Assembly: GCA_019416425.1 (NCBI GenBank)
Contig: DXXK01000026.1
Span: 4,548 to 68,547 of the forward strand
Reading direction: 5' to 3'
Length of the DNA stretch: 64,000 nucleotides
Origin: Bacteroidales bacterium
GTDB taxonomy: Bacteria; Bacteroidota; Bacteroidia; Bacteroidales; Muribaculaceae
Shown here piece after piece: positions 8,327 to 15,234 of the stretch. Every line of letters begins with the position of its first letter. Within the stretch, counting starts at the first letter, position 1. Both the position numbers and the translations under genes were made by a program. Under the pieces are notes generated by a model. The model had not been told where the DNA came from. It worked only from the letters and a program-made list of their open reading frames with translations, and searched no databases.

Positions 8327-8659
8327 TTATGCGTTCTTGACTTTGATCAGCAGCAGTTTGGTATCGGCGTTTGCCACTACGCTGTGGGGAACGCCCTCGC
8401 CCATCAGCATGAATTCACCTGCTTTGATCACATGGGGCATATCAAGCATGGTTAGCTCCACCTCGCCTTCCTCCACGTATATCATGACGTCGGCCGGTGC
8501 CACATGGCGCGCCAGCACCTGATCCTTCTTGAACGCCAGCAGAGACACACCGCCGTTGCCATTCTCGAATATGTTCTTGAAATTCACCGCGCCGCCCTTG
8601 CATTCGGCCTGCGAAGCCAGGACGTGGACCTCGCCGAACTTATAATCAGTCTTCAACAT
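8327..8659 (-). CDS. Small cupin-domain protein
   Basis: A 110-residue single-domain beta-barrel of the cupin_2 type. Motif 1 is degenerate around ARHVAPADVMIYVEEGEVEL (the usual HxH is reduced to RH) and motif 2 is GEFMLMGEGVPHSVVA, with one histidine in PHS. Such proteins are often metal-dependent enzymes or sensors; with few metal ligands this may be a non-catalytic binder. It is convergent with prfB and read as a single gene. The substrate is unknown. The start at 8659 gives MLKTDYKFGEVHVL, typical of short cupins. Confidence 0.8.
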   Translation of the reverse strand: MLKTDYKFGEVHVLASQAECKGGAVNFKNIFENGNGGVSLLAFKKDQVLARHVAPADVMIYVEEGEVELTMLDMPHVIKAGEFMLMGEGVPHSVVANADTKLLLIKVKNA

Positions 8660-8801
8660 AGTGATAGTGTTTAAATAGTATACCTGTAATGACTGTCCTT
8701 GGAGACTCTTCCAGTCTCAAGGAGGGTCTATTGGAATAACATTCCCGATTTCGTGTTGTTCAGCTTCTCCAGGAATTATTGCGCAGTGTCGAAGGTCAGT
8801 A

Positions 8802-10523
8802 TCAATCGTCGGGGTTTCCGTCGGGGTCGATTCTCGGGGCAGTGCCGTAAGGTGGGAGATTGCGGTAGAAACCTATCCAGAATGCCAGATAATCCTGTAT
8901 GATTTGTCTTCCGACTGCCTTGCCTTGGGAAGCTCCTATGCAGGCTTCAGGCAGTAGGTTGTGTTTCTGGATATACGCAGCCACATCGTGTGGGATGGAA
9001 TTATGGAAAACTAAATCCGAGAATGAATCCTTGGCTGCGGCACGCTTCCTGAAGAACCTGTTGCCTGGAATATCAAAGGCATATCCCATATCCGGCAATA
9101 CGGCCAATCCCAGTTCCCGGCTGAGCATGACAATGAAATTCTTTGCATCCGGTGTTTCGTCTTTAGCATCAGTCCGAAAGCCAATTTTGTTCAGAATGGT
9201 ACTGATGTTGGTTACGCAAACCACCTGTTGGCCGTTCATAATTGATATCCACTCCTGAGCCTGTTCGCTTTGACGTTCAAAAGAAATAAAGGACTGCTGA
9301 TTTTCCCAGAGCGGCTTTAAATCAGGATTTCCTGTCAACATGCCGTTCAGCATGTATTTCCCTTTATATTTTAAGAGATTGCACTGCGCGTATTGAATTT
9401 CCTCAGGTCTGAATCCTTTTGCGAAGGACGCTCGCTCCACTTCCAGTTTTATATGATCCGCGGTCTCAAAGAAGATCTTACGGTTTTTCCTATCCCTTTC
9501 TATGGCATAAACCTGTTTGGGTAGTACCTCGATAGCCTCGATGTCTTCTGCCACTGCGTCATATCCGAACTCGGAAGCTATGGCGGCGGCAAGAGTCTTG
9601 GCAGGACATCCCATCGGACTCATTGACCGTTGCCATGACTGGTATGAGATGAGCCCGTACATCACCGCTGTAACGTTGTTGTAATCGATTCGCTGGTCCC
9701 GGTATGCCGCCTGCTCAACTCCTTCCAGAATCGTATCCATAAACCCGGGCAGGTAGCTTAGCGGGTTGTTGAATACCAGCCATGTTGTGATTTCCCGGAT
9801 CAAGACATAATCCTCCTTACGGAAGGCATGCTGCAGCCAGTTGGCCACACGTCTGGCCTCCGGAGCCTCTTCATACCGCGCATTCAGTTCATCGAAGACT
9901 CTGTCGGCTATCAATGCCCATCCCTCCGCAAGCGGAGAGAAAGTAGTATTCTGTTCTTCGCCGAGCTGGCATGCTGTCTTCCATATCAGGAAACGTATAT
10001 CCTCGTCATTGATGTGGTCCGGCATATAGTCCTGATGCTCGCAATCGTAGAACGGGAGCATATAGCCATATCGTTGTCTGCACACGCGACGCATGGCGCT
10101 GAACACCTTTGTGCCGCTGACTATATCCTCAAGATATGCCGCAAGCACTCGCCCCAGTTCACGAGGCAGGTCGTGCGGCGCGCTCGCAGGCAAGGTGAAT
10201 TCTGAGATTATGTCGCAGATATCTGTGGCCAGAGCTGCATAATATGAGTCAGACGCGCAAGTGAGATTGGAAGGATGTGTATCTTTCCATTCTTGAACTG
10301 TCACGGGGTCAATATCATATAAATCCTCGTCATCGTCAAGATATTCGTCATGGTTATCCTCCAACTCGTCATATCTGCGTATCGCTTCATCAAGAAGTCG
10401 ATTGAATTCCTCCTTGCCAAGCTCTTTCTCCAATTTTTGTAATTCCTGTGCGATATCTTCAATGTCATTGATATCGGGATCCGTATTATTCGATTTCCCG
10501 GCAAACGGATTCTTTCTTTTCAT
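8802..10523 (-). CDS. DUF3843-family protein
   Basis: A 573-residue cytoplasmic protein without signal peptide or membrane helix. Residues 1-70 are highly charged and probably disordered (a run of Asp/Glu, DNHDEYLDDDEDLYDID). From about residue 75 it resembles the Bacteroidetes family DUF3843: VQEWKDTHPSNLTCASDSYYAAL, then INDEDIRFLIWKTACQLGE and an ARYEEAPEARR segment. No catalytic motif is evident. The second half (SFAKGFRPEEIQYAQCNLLKYKGKY and later) looks like a separate domain I cannot name. A promoter lies just upstream at 10549-10579. Family assignment is moderate; function unknown. Confidence 0.7.
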   Translation of the reverse strand: MKRKNPFAGKSNNTDPDINDIEDIAQELQKLEKELGKEEFNRLLDEAIRRYDELEDNHDEYLDDDEDLYDIDPVTVQEWKDTHPSNLTCASDSYYAALATDICDIISEFTLPASAPHDLPRELGRVLAAYLEDIVSGTKVFSAMRRVCRQRYGYMLPFYDCEHQDYMPDHINDEDIRFLIWKTACQLGEEQNTTFSPLAEGWALIADRVFDELNARYEEAPEARRVANWLQHAFRKEDYVLIREITTWLVFNNPLSYLPGFMDTILEGVEQAAYRDQRIDYNNVTAVMYGLISYQSWQRSMSPMGCPAKTLAAAIASEFGYDAVAEDIEAIEVLPKQVYAIERDRKNRKIFFETADHIKLEVERASFAKGFRPEEIQYAQCNLLKYKGKYMLNGMLTGNPDLKPLWENQQSFISFERQSEQAQEWISIMNGQQVVCVTNISTILNKIGFRTDAKDETPDAKNFIVMLSRELGLAVLPDMGYAFDIPGNRFFRKRAAAKDSFSDLVFHNSIPHDVAAYIQKHNLLPEACIGASQGKAVGRQIIQDYLAFWIGFYRNLPPYGTAPRIDPDGNPDD

Positions 10524-10548
10524 GGTTCCAGAAAGTGTTTGTTGATTG

Positions 10549-10579
10549 CAAATTTATAAATAAAAACGAACTTATCAAA
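10549..10579 (-). promoter_or_regulatory. Promoter of the DUF3843 gene
   Basis: On the minus strand TTTG (10576-10579) and TAAATTTG (10549-10556) are 19 bp apart, matching the -33/-7 consensus, with a leader of about 20 nt. Confidence 0.65.
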
Positions 10580-10689
10580 ATATATGTTCGGTGTTGACAG
10601 TATGCAATCGGGATCGCTTGACGTTACGGCAAATCAAACAATGGAGATGAAATGACGTTGTATATGGTAAAAACGTCTATATTGCCACT

Positions 10690-11970
10690 ATGTACGATCT
10701 GGTCATCATCATCGCACTGATTCTTCTGAACGGTATTTTCTCCATGTCGGAGGTAGCGTTGATTTCCGCACGCAAGTCAAAACTCACAACCGATGCCAGG
10801 AACGGCAACCGTAATGCCGCCACCGCCCTGGAGCTGCAGGGCGAGCCGGACCGTTTCCTGTCGACCATACAGATTGGAATCACGCTGATCGGTATCCTTA
10901 CCGGTCTTTTCTCCGGAGCTACCATCGCTACGGATCTCGGCAATTATCTTGCAGGACTGGGAGTCGCGCCGCATCTGGCATTGAATCTTTCCCGAATCAT
11001 TATAGTTACGTTGGTGACCTATCTATCGATTGTGGTAGGTGAGCTTGTGCCCAAACGCATAGGCATGGGTAAGGCCGACACCATTGCCAAAATAGTAGCC
11101 AAGCCTATGAAGCTACTGTCGGTGATCGCATATCCGATAGTATGGCTTCTGTCGGTCTCGACCTCAGGGTTGGTTAGGTTATTCCACATCGGCGACACTT
11201 CATCAAAAGTAACCGAGGAGGAGATAAAGTCATTGATTCAGGAGGGCGCCGATTCAGGCGAGGTCAGAGAGGTGGAGCAGGACATCATGGAACGAGCCCT
11301 GGTGATGGGGGACAGCCGCATCGATGCCATCATGACGAGCCGCAAGGACGTTGTGTCGTTGACCATGGATATGGATGTGGAAAGCATCCGCAACGTGCTT
11401 GCCGGCGAGCTGCATTCTTCGTATCCGGTATTTGATTGCGACAATAAGGAGATATGCGGCGTGGTGTCGTTAAAACGGCTGATACTGACGCTCGGTACGT
11501 CGGACTTCAATATCGAGAGGGAGCTGACATCGGGATTGTGTCTGCCCGATACCATGACTTTCTACGACGCGCTGGGGACCTTCAGGGATTCCAACGAGCA
11601 CTCGGCACTGGTATATGATGAGTATGGCAATTTCCAGGGAATAGTTACTCTCAGGGACATTCTGGATGGACTGATTGGCAATATAACCCAGGACGGTGAG
11701 GGTCCGGCGATAGTGAAGCGTCCCGAGAAGGAGGAGTGGCTTGTGGACGGACAGTGTCCGGTCTACGATTTTCTGGAATATTTCGGCAGGGAGGATCTGT
11801 ACAAGCCATCTATATACACAACGGTGGGCGGATTGATACTCGAGTCGATGCGGAAAGTCCCGAAGGAGGGAGACTATATCACATGGAACTGTTTCCGTCT
11901 GGAGGTGACGGACATGGATCGCGCCCGCATCGACAAGGTCGCCGTGGCGGTGGTGCCGTGCGAAACTTGA
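10690..11970 (+). CDS. CNNM/CorC-type membrane protein with CBS pair and HlyC domain
   Basis: Residues 1-180 form the DUF21 (CNNM) membrane domain with about four hydrophobic segments (LVIIIALILLNGIFSMSEVAL, FLSTIQIGITLIGILTGLFS, IIIVTLVTYLSIVVGELVPK). A cytoplasmic CBS pair follows at about 200-330 (DSRIDAIMTSRKDVVSL and SALVYDEYGNFQGIVTLRDI). The end is a CorC/HlyC transporter-associated domain (WLVDGQCPVYDFLEYF to VTDMDRARIDKVAV). The family is linked to magnesium or sodium/magnesium exchange; the hemolysin name is historical. It is transcribed divergently from the DUF3843 gene. Ion specificity cannot be read from sequence. Confidence 0.9.
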   Translation: MYDLVIIIALILLNGIFSMSEVALISARKSKLTTDARNGNRNAATALELQGEPDRFLSTIQIGITLIGILTGLFSGATIATDLGNYLAGLGVAPHLALNLSRIIIVTLVTYLSIVVGELVPKRIGMGKADTIAKIVAKPMKLLSVIAYPIVWLLSVSTSGLVRLFHIGDTSSKVTEEEIKSLIQEGADSGEVREVEQDIMERALVMGDSRIDAIMTSRKDVVSLTMDMDVESIRNVLAGELHSSYPVFDCDNKEICGVVSLKRLILTLGTSDFNIERELTSGLCLPDTMTFYDALGTFRDSNEHSALVYDEYGNFQGIVTLRDILDGLIGNITQDGEGPAIVKRPEKEEWLVDGQCPVYDFLEYFGREDLYKPSIYTTVGGLILESMRKVPKEGDYITWNCFRLEVTDMDRARIDKVAVAVVPCET

Positions 11971-12057
11971 ATTGTGTTCATCTCGTAACAGTAGGGATGT
12001 TAAGTTATTGTAGTTTTATCAGATGCGCGGCGTTTTAATTATAAACATACTATAGAT

Positions 12058-12687
12058 ATGAAGGTATTATTGGTAAGTGCCAGTCCGCGGATTGGCGGCA
12101 ACACATTTACGGCACTCAGCGAGGCCGCGAAAGTATTGGAACAGGAGGGAATCGCGACCGAGCTTATCGAGATCGGTCCGAAGCCTATTCGTGGATGCAT
12201 AGCGTGCCAATGGTGCAAGAGCCATCCCGAGGAGAAGCGTTGCGTGTTCAACGATGACATCACCAACAGTATCTCGGCCAAGGCCGCGGATGCCGATGGA
12301 TTCATTTTCGGCGCTCCGGTCTACTACGGCCAGCCGAACGGTTCGGCACTGTGTCTGATCCAGCGCATGCTCTACAGCAATGTGGAGTCCTTTATGTATA
12401 AACCGGTGGCGAATGTCTGCATCTGCCGTCGCGGCGGCGCCGACACATCGCTGCAGACCATGAACACGATGTTCGAGATGTGCAACATGCCCATAGTTAC
12501 CTCGCAGTACTGGAACATTGCCTATGGCCGTGACATGGGTGAGGTGGCCCGTGATGCGGAGGGTATGCAGACCATGCGTACGATGGCGCACAACATGGCC
12601 TGGATGCTCAAGAAGTTCCACGGCATCGCTACCACCGACACTCCCGAGCGCGAGCTGCCCTGGCAGCCCATGAACTTCATCCGCTGA
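12058..12687 (+). CDS. Flavodoxin-fold NAD(P)H-dependent FMN reductase
   Basis: A 209-residue protein with the flavodoxin-like FMN phosphate loop SASPRIGGNT at residues 7-16 and the central GAPVYYGQPNGS loop near residue 82. An IRGCIACQWCKSHPEEKRCVF segment gives a CxxC plus a further Cys, as in iron-sulfur flavoproteins and quinone/FMN reductases of the fldA-like 'flavodoxin family protein' group. It probably reduces FMN or quinones with NAD(P)H. It stands alone: 87 bp from the upstream stop codon and with a hairpin after it. Substrate not determinable. Confidence 0.87.
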   Translation: MKVLLVSASPRIGGNTFTALSEAAKVLEQEGIATELIEIGPKPIRGCIACQWCKSHPEEKRCVFNDDITNSISAKAADADGFIFGAPVYYGQPNGSALCLIQRMLYSNVESFMYKPVANVCICRRGGADTSLQTMNTMFEMCNMPIVTSQYWNIAYGRDMGEVARDAEGMQTMRTMAHNMAWMLKKFHGIATTDTPERELPWQPMNFIR

Positions 12688-12695
12688 AAACAGTC

Positions 12696-12735
12696 GTTGT
12701 TCGTGTAGTATCCACACGAACAATGATATTATTTG
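12696..12735 (+). terminator. Hairpin terminator after FMN reductase gene
   Basis: The perfect 10-bp stem TTGTTCGTGT/ACACGAACAA has a 7-nt loop and is followed by TGATATTATTT, a poor T-run. It overlaps the -33 box of the next gene. Confidence 0.6.
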
Positions 12736-12763
12736 GAAGTGTGATATAAATGTACTATCTTTG
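12732..12763 (+). promoter_or_regulatory. Promoter of the RHH antitoxin gene
   Basis: TTTG (12732-12735) and TATCTTTG (12756-12763) are 20 bp apart. The element lies inside the 5' extension of the ORF that begins at 12750, showing that translation starts later, at 12786. Confidence 0.7.
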
Positions 12764-12785
12764 CGATACAACTAATACTACATTT

Positions 12786-13034
12786 ATGAATACAGCATCC
12801 ATTCCAAAGAAACAGACATCCTTCCGTTTGAGTGAAGATCTTCTGAAACGCCTGCAGGTTGAGGCAAAGCGTCATAATCGAAGCCTCAATAATCTTGTGG
12901 AGAGCGTGTTGATGGCATTTGTAGCCAATCGTCCCAATAAAATCACCCTATCCGCGATTAAGGAAGCGGAAACATCTGATAATCTTGAGACTCTTGACCT
13001 GGATGATTTCCGTAGCTTCGTAGATTCGTTATGA
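12786..13034 (+). CDS. Ribbon-helix-helix antitoxin-like protein
   Basis: An 82-residue protein with an N-terminal ribbon-helix-helix DNA-binding fold: the strand KKQTSFRLSEDLLKRLQVEA and helices through NRSLNNLVESVLMAFVA. The C-terminal tail (LETLDLDDFRSFVDSL) is acidic, as in antitoxins that wrap their toxin. The stop codon overlaps the next ATG (ATGA at 13031-13034), the usual layout of a type II toxin-antitoxin operon. The partner gene is broken, so this is an orphan that may still bind its own promoter. The upstream frame extends to 12750, but the promoter placement rules that start out. Confidence 0.8.
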   Translation: MNTASIPKKQTSFRLSEDLLKRLQVEAKRHNRSLNNLVESVLMAFVANRPNKITLSAIKEAETSDNLETLDLDDFRSFVDSL

Positions 13035-13299
13035 ATACCCTGAAGCTCACGACTCAGTTCAAGAAAGACCTTAAGCGTTATAAACACAAAACAGAGGTAA
13101 CCGACAAACTGGAGGTATTCTTAAATTACTCGTACATGGTCTGCCTATTCCGGATGAAAACCGACCTCATGTTTTGACGGGTAATTATCGAGGTTAGATG
13201 TAGTGTCATGTTGAAAACGATACTCTGTTGATTTGGTGGGATAAAGAGGAAGGTATCATCAAGCTTATCCGTTTCGGTACACACTCGGCATTATTCTAA
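13031..13299 (+). pseudogene. Broken YafQ/RelE-superfamily toxin
   Basis: The first 29 codons read MNTLKLTTQFKKDLKRYKHK, the start of a YafQ-like ribosome-dependent mRNA interferase. The frame then shifts near 13125-13131. In the new frame the rest of the toxin is plain: VHGLPIPDENRPHVLTGNYRG, two in-frame stop codons (TAG ATG TAG), CHVENDTLLIWWDKEEGIIK and LIRFGTHSALF to the stop at 13299. Intact relatives have a tyrosine-like and acidic codon where the stops lie and end in GTHSDLF. One frameshift and two nonsense codons make it inactive. Confidence 0.85.
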
Positions 13300-13428
13300 C
13301 TAACATGTAACGCTGGATGCTTCCGGAAAGGTTAGCACCGGCTTGACAACAGTAGGAAGGAATGATTCATGTCCTTGTGTAAGTGAAAGAAAAAATAGGG
13401 CGGTAAATGACCATAATGGCTTAAGGCT

Positions 13429-13908
13429 ATGATTGAGAGATTGGATAGTATGGAGAATCTGGTACGGGATATTGCCGATGACTTGACTCTGGGCTGCAAG
13501 GTGTATTACAACATTGAGACCCGGGAATGTTTTGGTGCGTTGCAGGAAACAATCATAGACTATGTGGACTACATCGATATCAAGGATGATGAGTTCGAAA
13601 AGGTGTTACAGGAGGAGATATCCCATGGGATGATTGATTTCGTACGTGATCTTCGCGAGGGAATCCGGCTCGGCGATCACATAGAACCACCGACTTCATA
13701 TGAGAAATTTCAATGGATGGAGGATTTCGTGGATGAATGTAGTAATTTCCCACGCTTTGTGAGCCAAGCACACAAGGCGCTCTCGAGCCGACATCCTTTC
13801 GGAGCGTTTAAGGATGCGGTTTATAGTCATGGTATGCAGAAGTCATGGTATGCGTTTGAATCGGAACGCATGAGGGATTATGTCCGTCATGAACTTAATC
13901 TGGCATGA
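13429..13908 (+). CDS. UPF0158-family protein
   Basis: A 159-residue acidic cytoplasmic protein. The C-terminal HPFGAFKDAVYSHGMQKSWYAFESERMRDYVRHEL matches the hallmark of UPF0158 (RPFRxFK...WYxFxxxR). The N-terminus carries GCKVYYNIETRECFGA, also typical. The family is widespread and often beside mobile genes; its function is unknown. The start could also be the internal ATG at 13450 (SMENLV). It sits in the accessory island between the dead toxin and a frameshifted gene, with no evident promoter close by. Confidence 0.75.
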   Translation: MIERLDSMENLVRDIADDLTLGCKVYYNIETRECFGALQETIIDYVDYIDIKDDEFEKVLQEEISHGMIDFVRDLREGIRLGDHIEPPTSYEKFQWMEDFVDECSNFPRFVSQAHKALSSRHPFGAFKDAVYSHGMQKSWYAFESERMRDYVRHELNLA

Positions 13909-13934
13909 CGATGTGAAATGATTTCATCCGATTC

Positions 13935-13987
13935 TCATGACAGTGATTTATGTCATGATAGAACACGAACCCACATGTACTATCATG
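13935..13987. terminator. Overlapping hairpins between convergent genes
   Basis: TCATGACA/TGTCATGA (13935-13958) and CATGATAG/CTATCATG (13954-13987) are two mutually exclusive 8-bp stems in the gap between convergent genes. No T-run accompanies them, so the terminator call is tentative. Confidence 0.4.
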
Positions 13988-13998
13988 AAGGAAGATGC

Positions 13999-14806
13999 TT
14001 AATCTGATGTGGCGTCTTTCTCAGGATCGGCAAGGCCATCGTAATCTTCCGGGAGATCGCCATAGCGTCCGTTGCGGAGATCATCGATGAATTCCATCCA
14101 GCACGGTCCGGCTTCTTCCTGCCGTTCAAATATCTTTTCGATTTCTTTCATATCGAGATCGGGTGATACCCACGATGCTCCTCCGCCTTCAGCGGCCTCA
14201 CGGTCCATCGCTTCCATAAGCTTCATGAAGTCATCCGCATTCGTGATCTTCACGGCGTTGAAACCCTCTTCAAAGAGACAGTTACCCTCTGCTTCATCAT
14301 CTTCTTCGCTGAACAGCGCATCAATTTCATATAAAGCCCGGTCATGTTCAAGGATATTCGGGTTCTCAGTTTTCAGAAACGAGCTGATTTCAGCGGCATA
14401 AGCAGCAGAACGGAAGTCGTTGGCATTATCATCAAGGTAATCAGAATCGCGGAACGTCTCGTCGCTTGCTCCGATGTAGACATCATCATCGTTCGGAGTT
14501 GTGAGATAGTAAACCCAATGCTCCACGCATGCTGTTATTTTTGTCATATCCGGTTGTACATTACCGTGCCGGTCGACACGGCACATTCTCAGAACCGGAT
14601 AGATCCGGATAGATAAGGTCGAAATCTCCGCGCCATCCACCACTTGAGATATAGAGCTTACCGGTCCATCTTCCTGACAGCTTGAGATACGGCAGGTCTT
14701 CTATTCCCTGACTTGCAATATGATCATTGATTTTATCATATATACGTTGAGGAAGATCCCTAGTATTGAGTGCCGAATATTTGGCAATGAGTTTATTTCG
14801 TGACAT
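13999..14806 (-). pseudogene. Unknown acidic protein, frame broken by a 10-bp tandem duplication
   Basis: Two minus-strand frames make one gene. The first 67 or so codons (MSRNKLIAKYSALNTRDLPQ to GGWRGDFDLIYP) run into a perfect 10-bp tandem duplication (CCGGATAGAT twice, 14595-14614), which moves translation into a short tail ending PCRPAR. Removing one copy restores GDFDLIYPVLRMCRVDRHGN and a 265-residue protein. I do not recognise the family. The body has WVYYLTTPNDDDVYIGASDE, several acidic stretches and a C-terminal AGPCWMEFIDDLRNGRYGDL. No membrane segment. The island position and low-complexity acidity resemble UPF0158-like neighbours, but no function can be given. Confidence 0.75.
14595..14614. 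repeat. Perfect 10-bp tandem duplication inside a coding region
   Basis: CCGGATAGAT is present twice in direct succession. Because 10 is not a multiple of 3, the duplication shifts the reading frame of the gene at 13999-14806; loss of a copy would restore it. Confidence 0.95.
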
Positions 14807-14999
14807 AAGACAAAGACCAATATTTTAACAGCCGTAAAGTTAAGGAATTCAGGCAAAATCTCAAAATTTTCAAAGAGTTTTTTATATCAAAGTGATAAAT
14901 TTGTAGAATGACATCAGCAGTGGCACAGTTTGTGACTATCTTTATTCCAAAGAAAAAGGTTTATTTATCCTAAAAGCGTAAAATTACAGAAAATTTTTA

Positions 15000-15007
15000 T
15001 AAATTTG
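15000..15007 (+). promoter_or_regulatory. -7 promoter element before the small HTH gene
   Basis: TAAATTTG lies 29 bp before the ATG at 15037. No clear -33 box. It could drive both the HTH remnant and the helicase gene that follows directly. Confidence 0.5.
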
Positions 15008-15036
15008 CACAATCGTTTAACATCAGTTGTCATACA

Positions 15037-15186
15037 ATGGCTAAAGAAGGGAAAGTGGATAGAATAGGAGTGGCCTTTTTAGAGAAGAAATTAAGCGATA
15101 AATGGTTTGCTGAAAAGCTTGGTAAATCTGAACATGCCTTCTCACGATGGACTGCCAATAAAATATACTGTCAGTATAACCACTAA
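15037..15186 (+). CDS. Short XRE-like helix-turn-helix protein, probably truncated (49 aa)
   Basis: The sequence MAKEGKVDRIGVAFLEKKLS followed by DKWFAEKLGKSEHAFSRWTA resembles the start of Bacteroidetes XRE regulators (MAKxxKxNRIxVVLxEKxxxxKWLAExLGxxxxTVSKW). Those continue for another 20 or more residues (a PDLxTLxxIADxL helix); here the protein stops after NKIYCQYNH, so the fold is incomplete. It may be a decayed regulator or a short functional one. It ends exactly where the long helicase frame opens and has a promoter element upstream, so it may control or merely precede the helicase. Confidence 0.6.
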   Translation: MAKEGKVDRIGVAFLEKKLSDKWFAEKLGKSEHAFSRWTANKIYCQYNH

Positions 15187-15234
15187 TTGAAATTGTATGG
15201 CACTTTTATAAAAAAAGATAAACTGAAAATAATT

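Noticed and set aside
8697..8722. Terminator between the DUF3843 and cupin genes
   Set aside because: CTTGGAGACT/AGTCTCAAG is an imperfect stem with no T-run in either direction; not strong enough to list.
12750..12785. Longer start for the RHH antitoxin
   Set aside because: The promoter's -7 box (12756-12763) lies inside this stretch, so it cannot be translated from that promoter.
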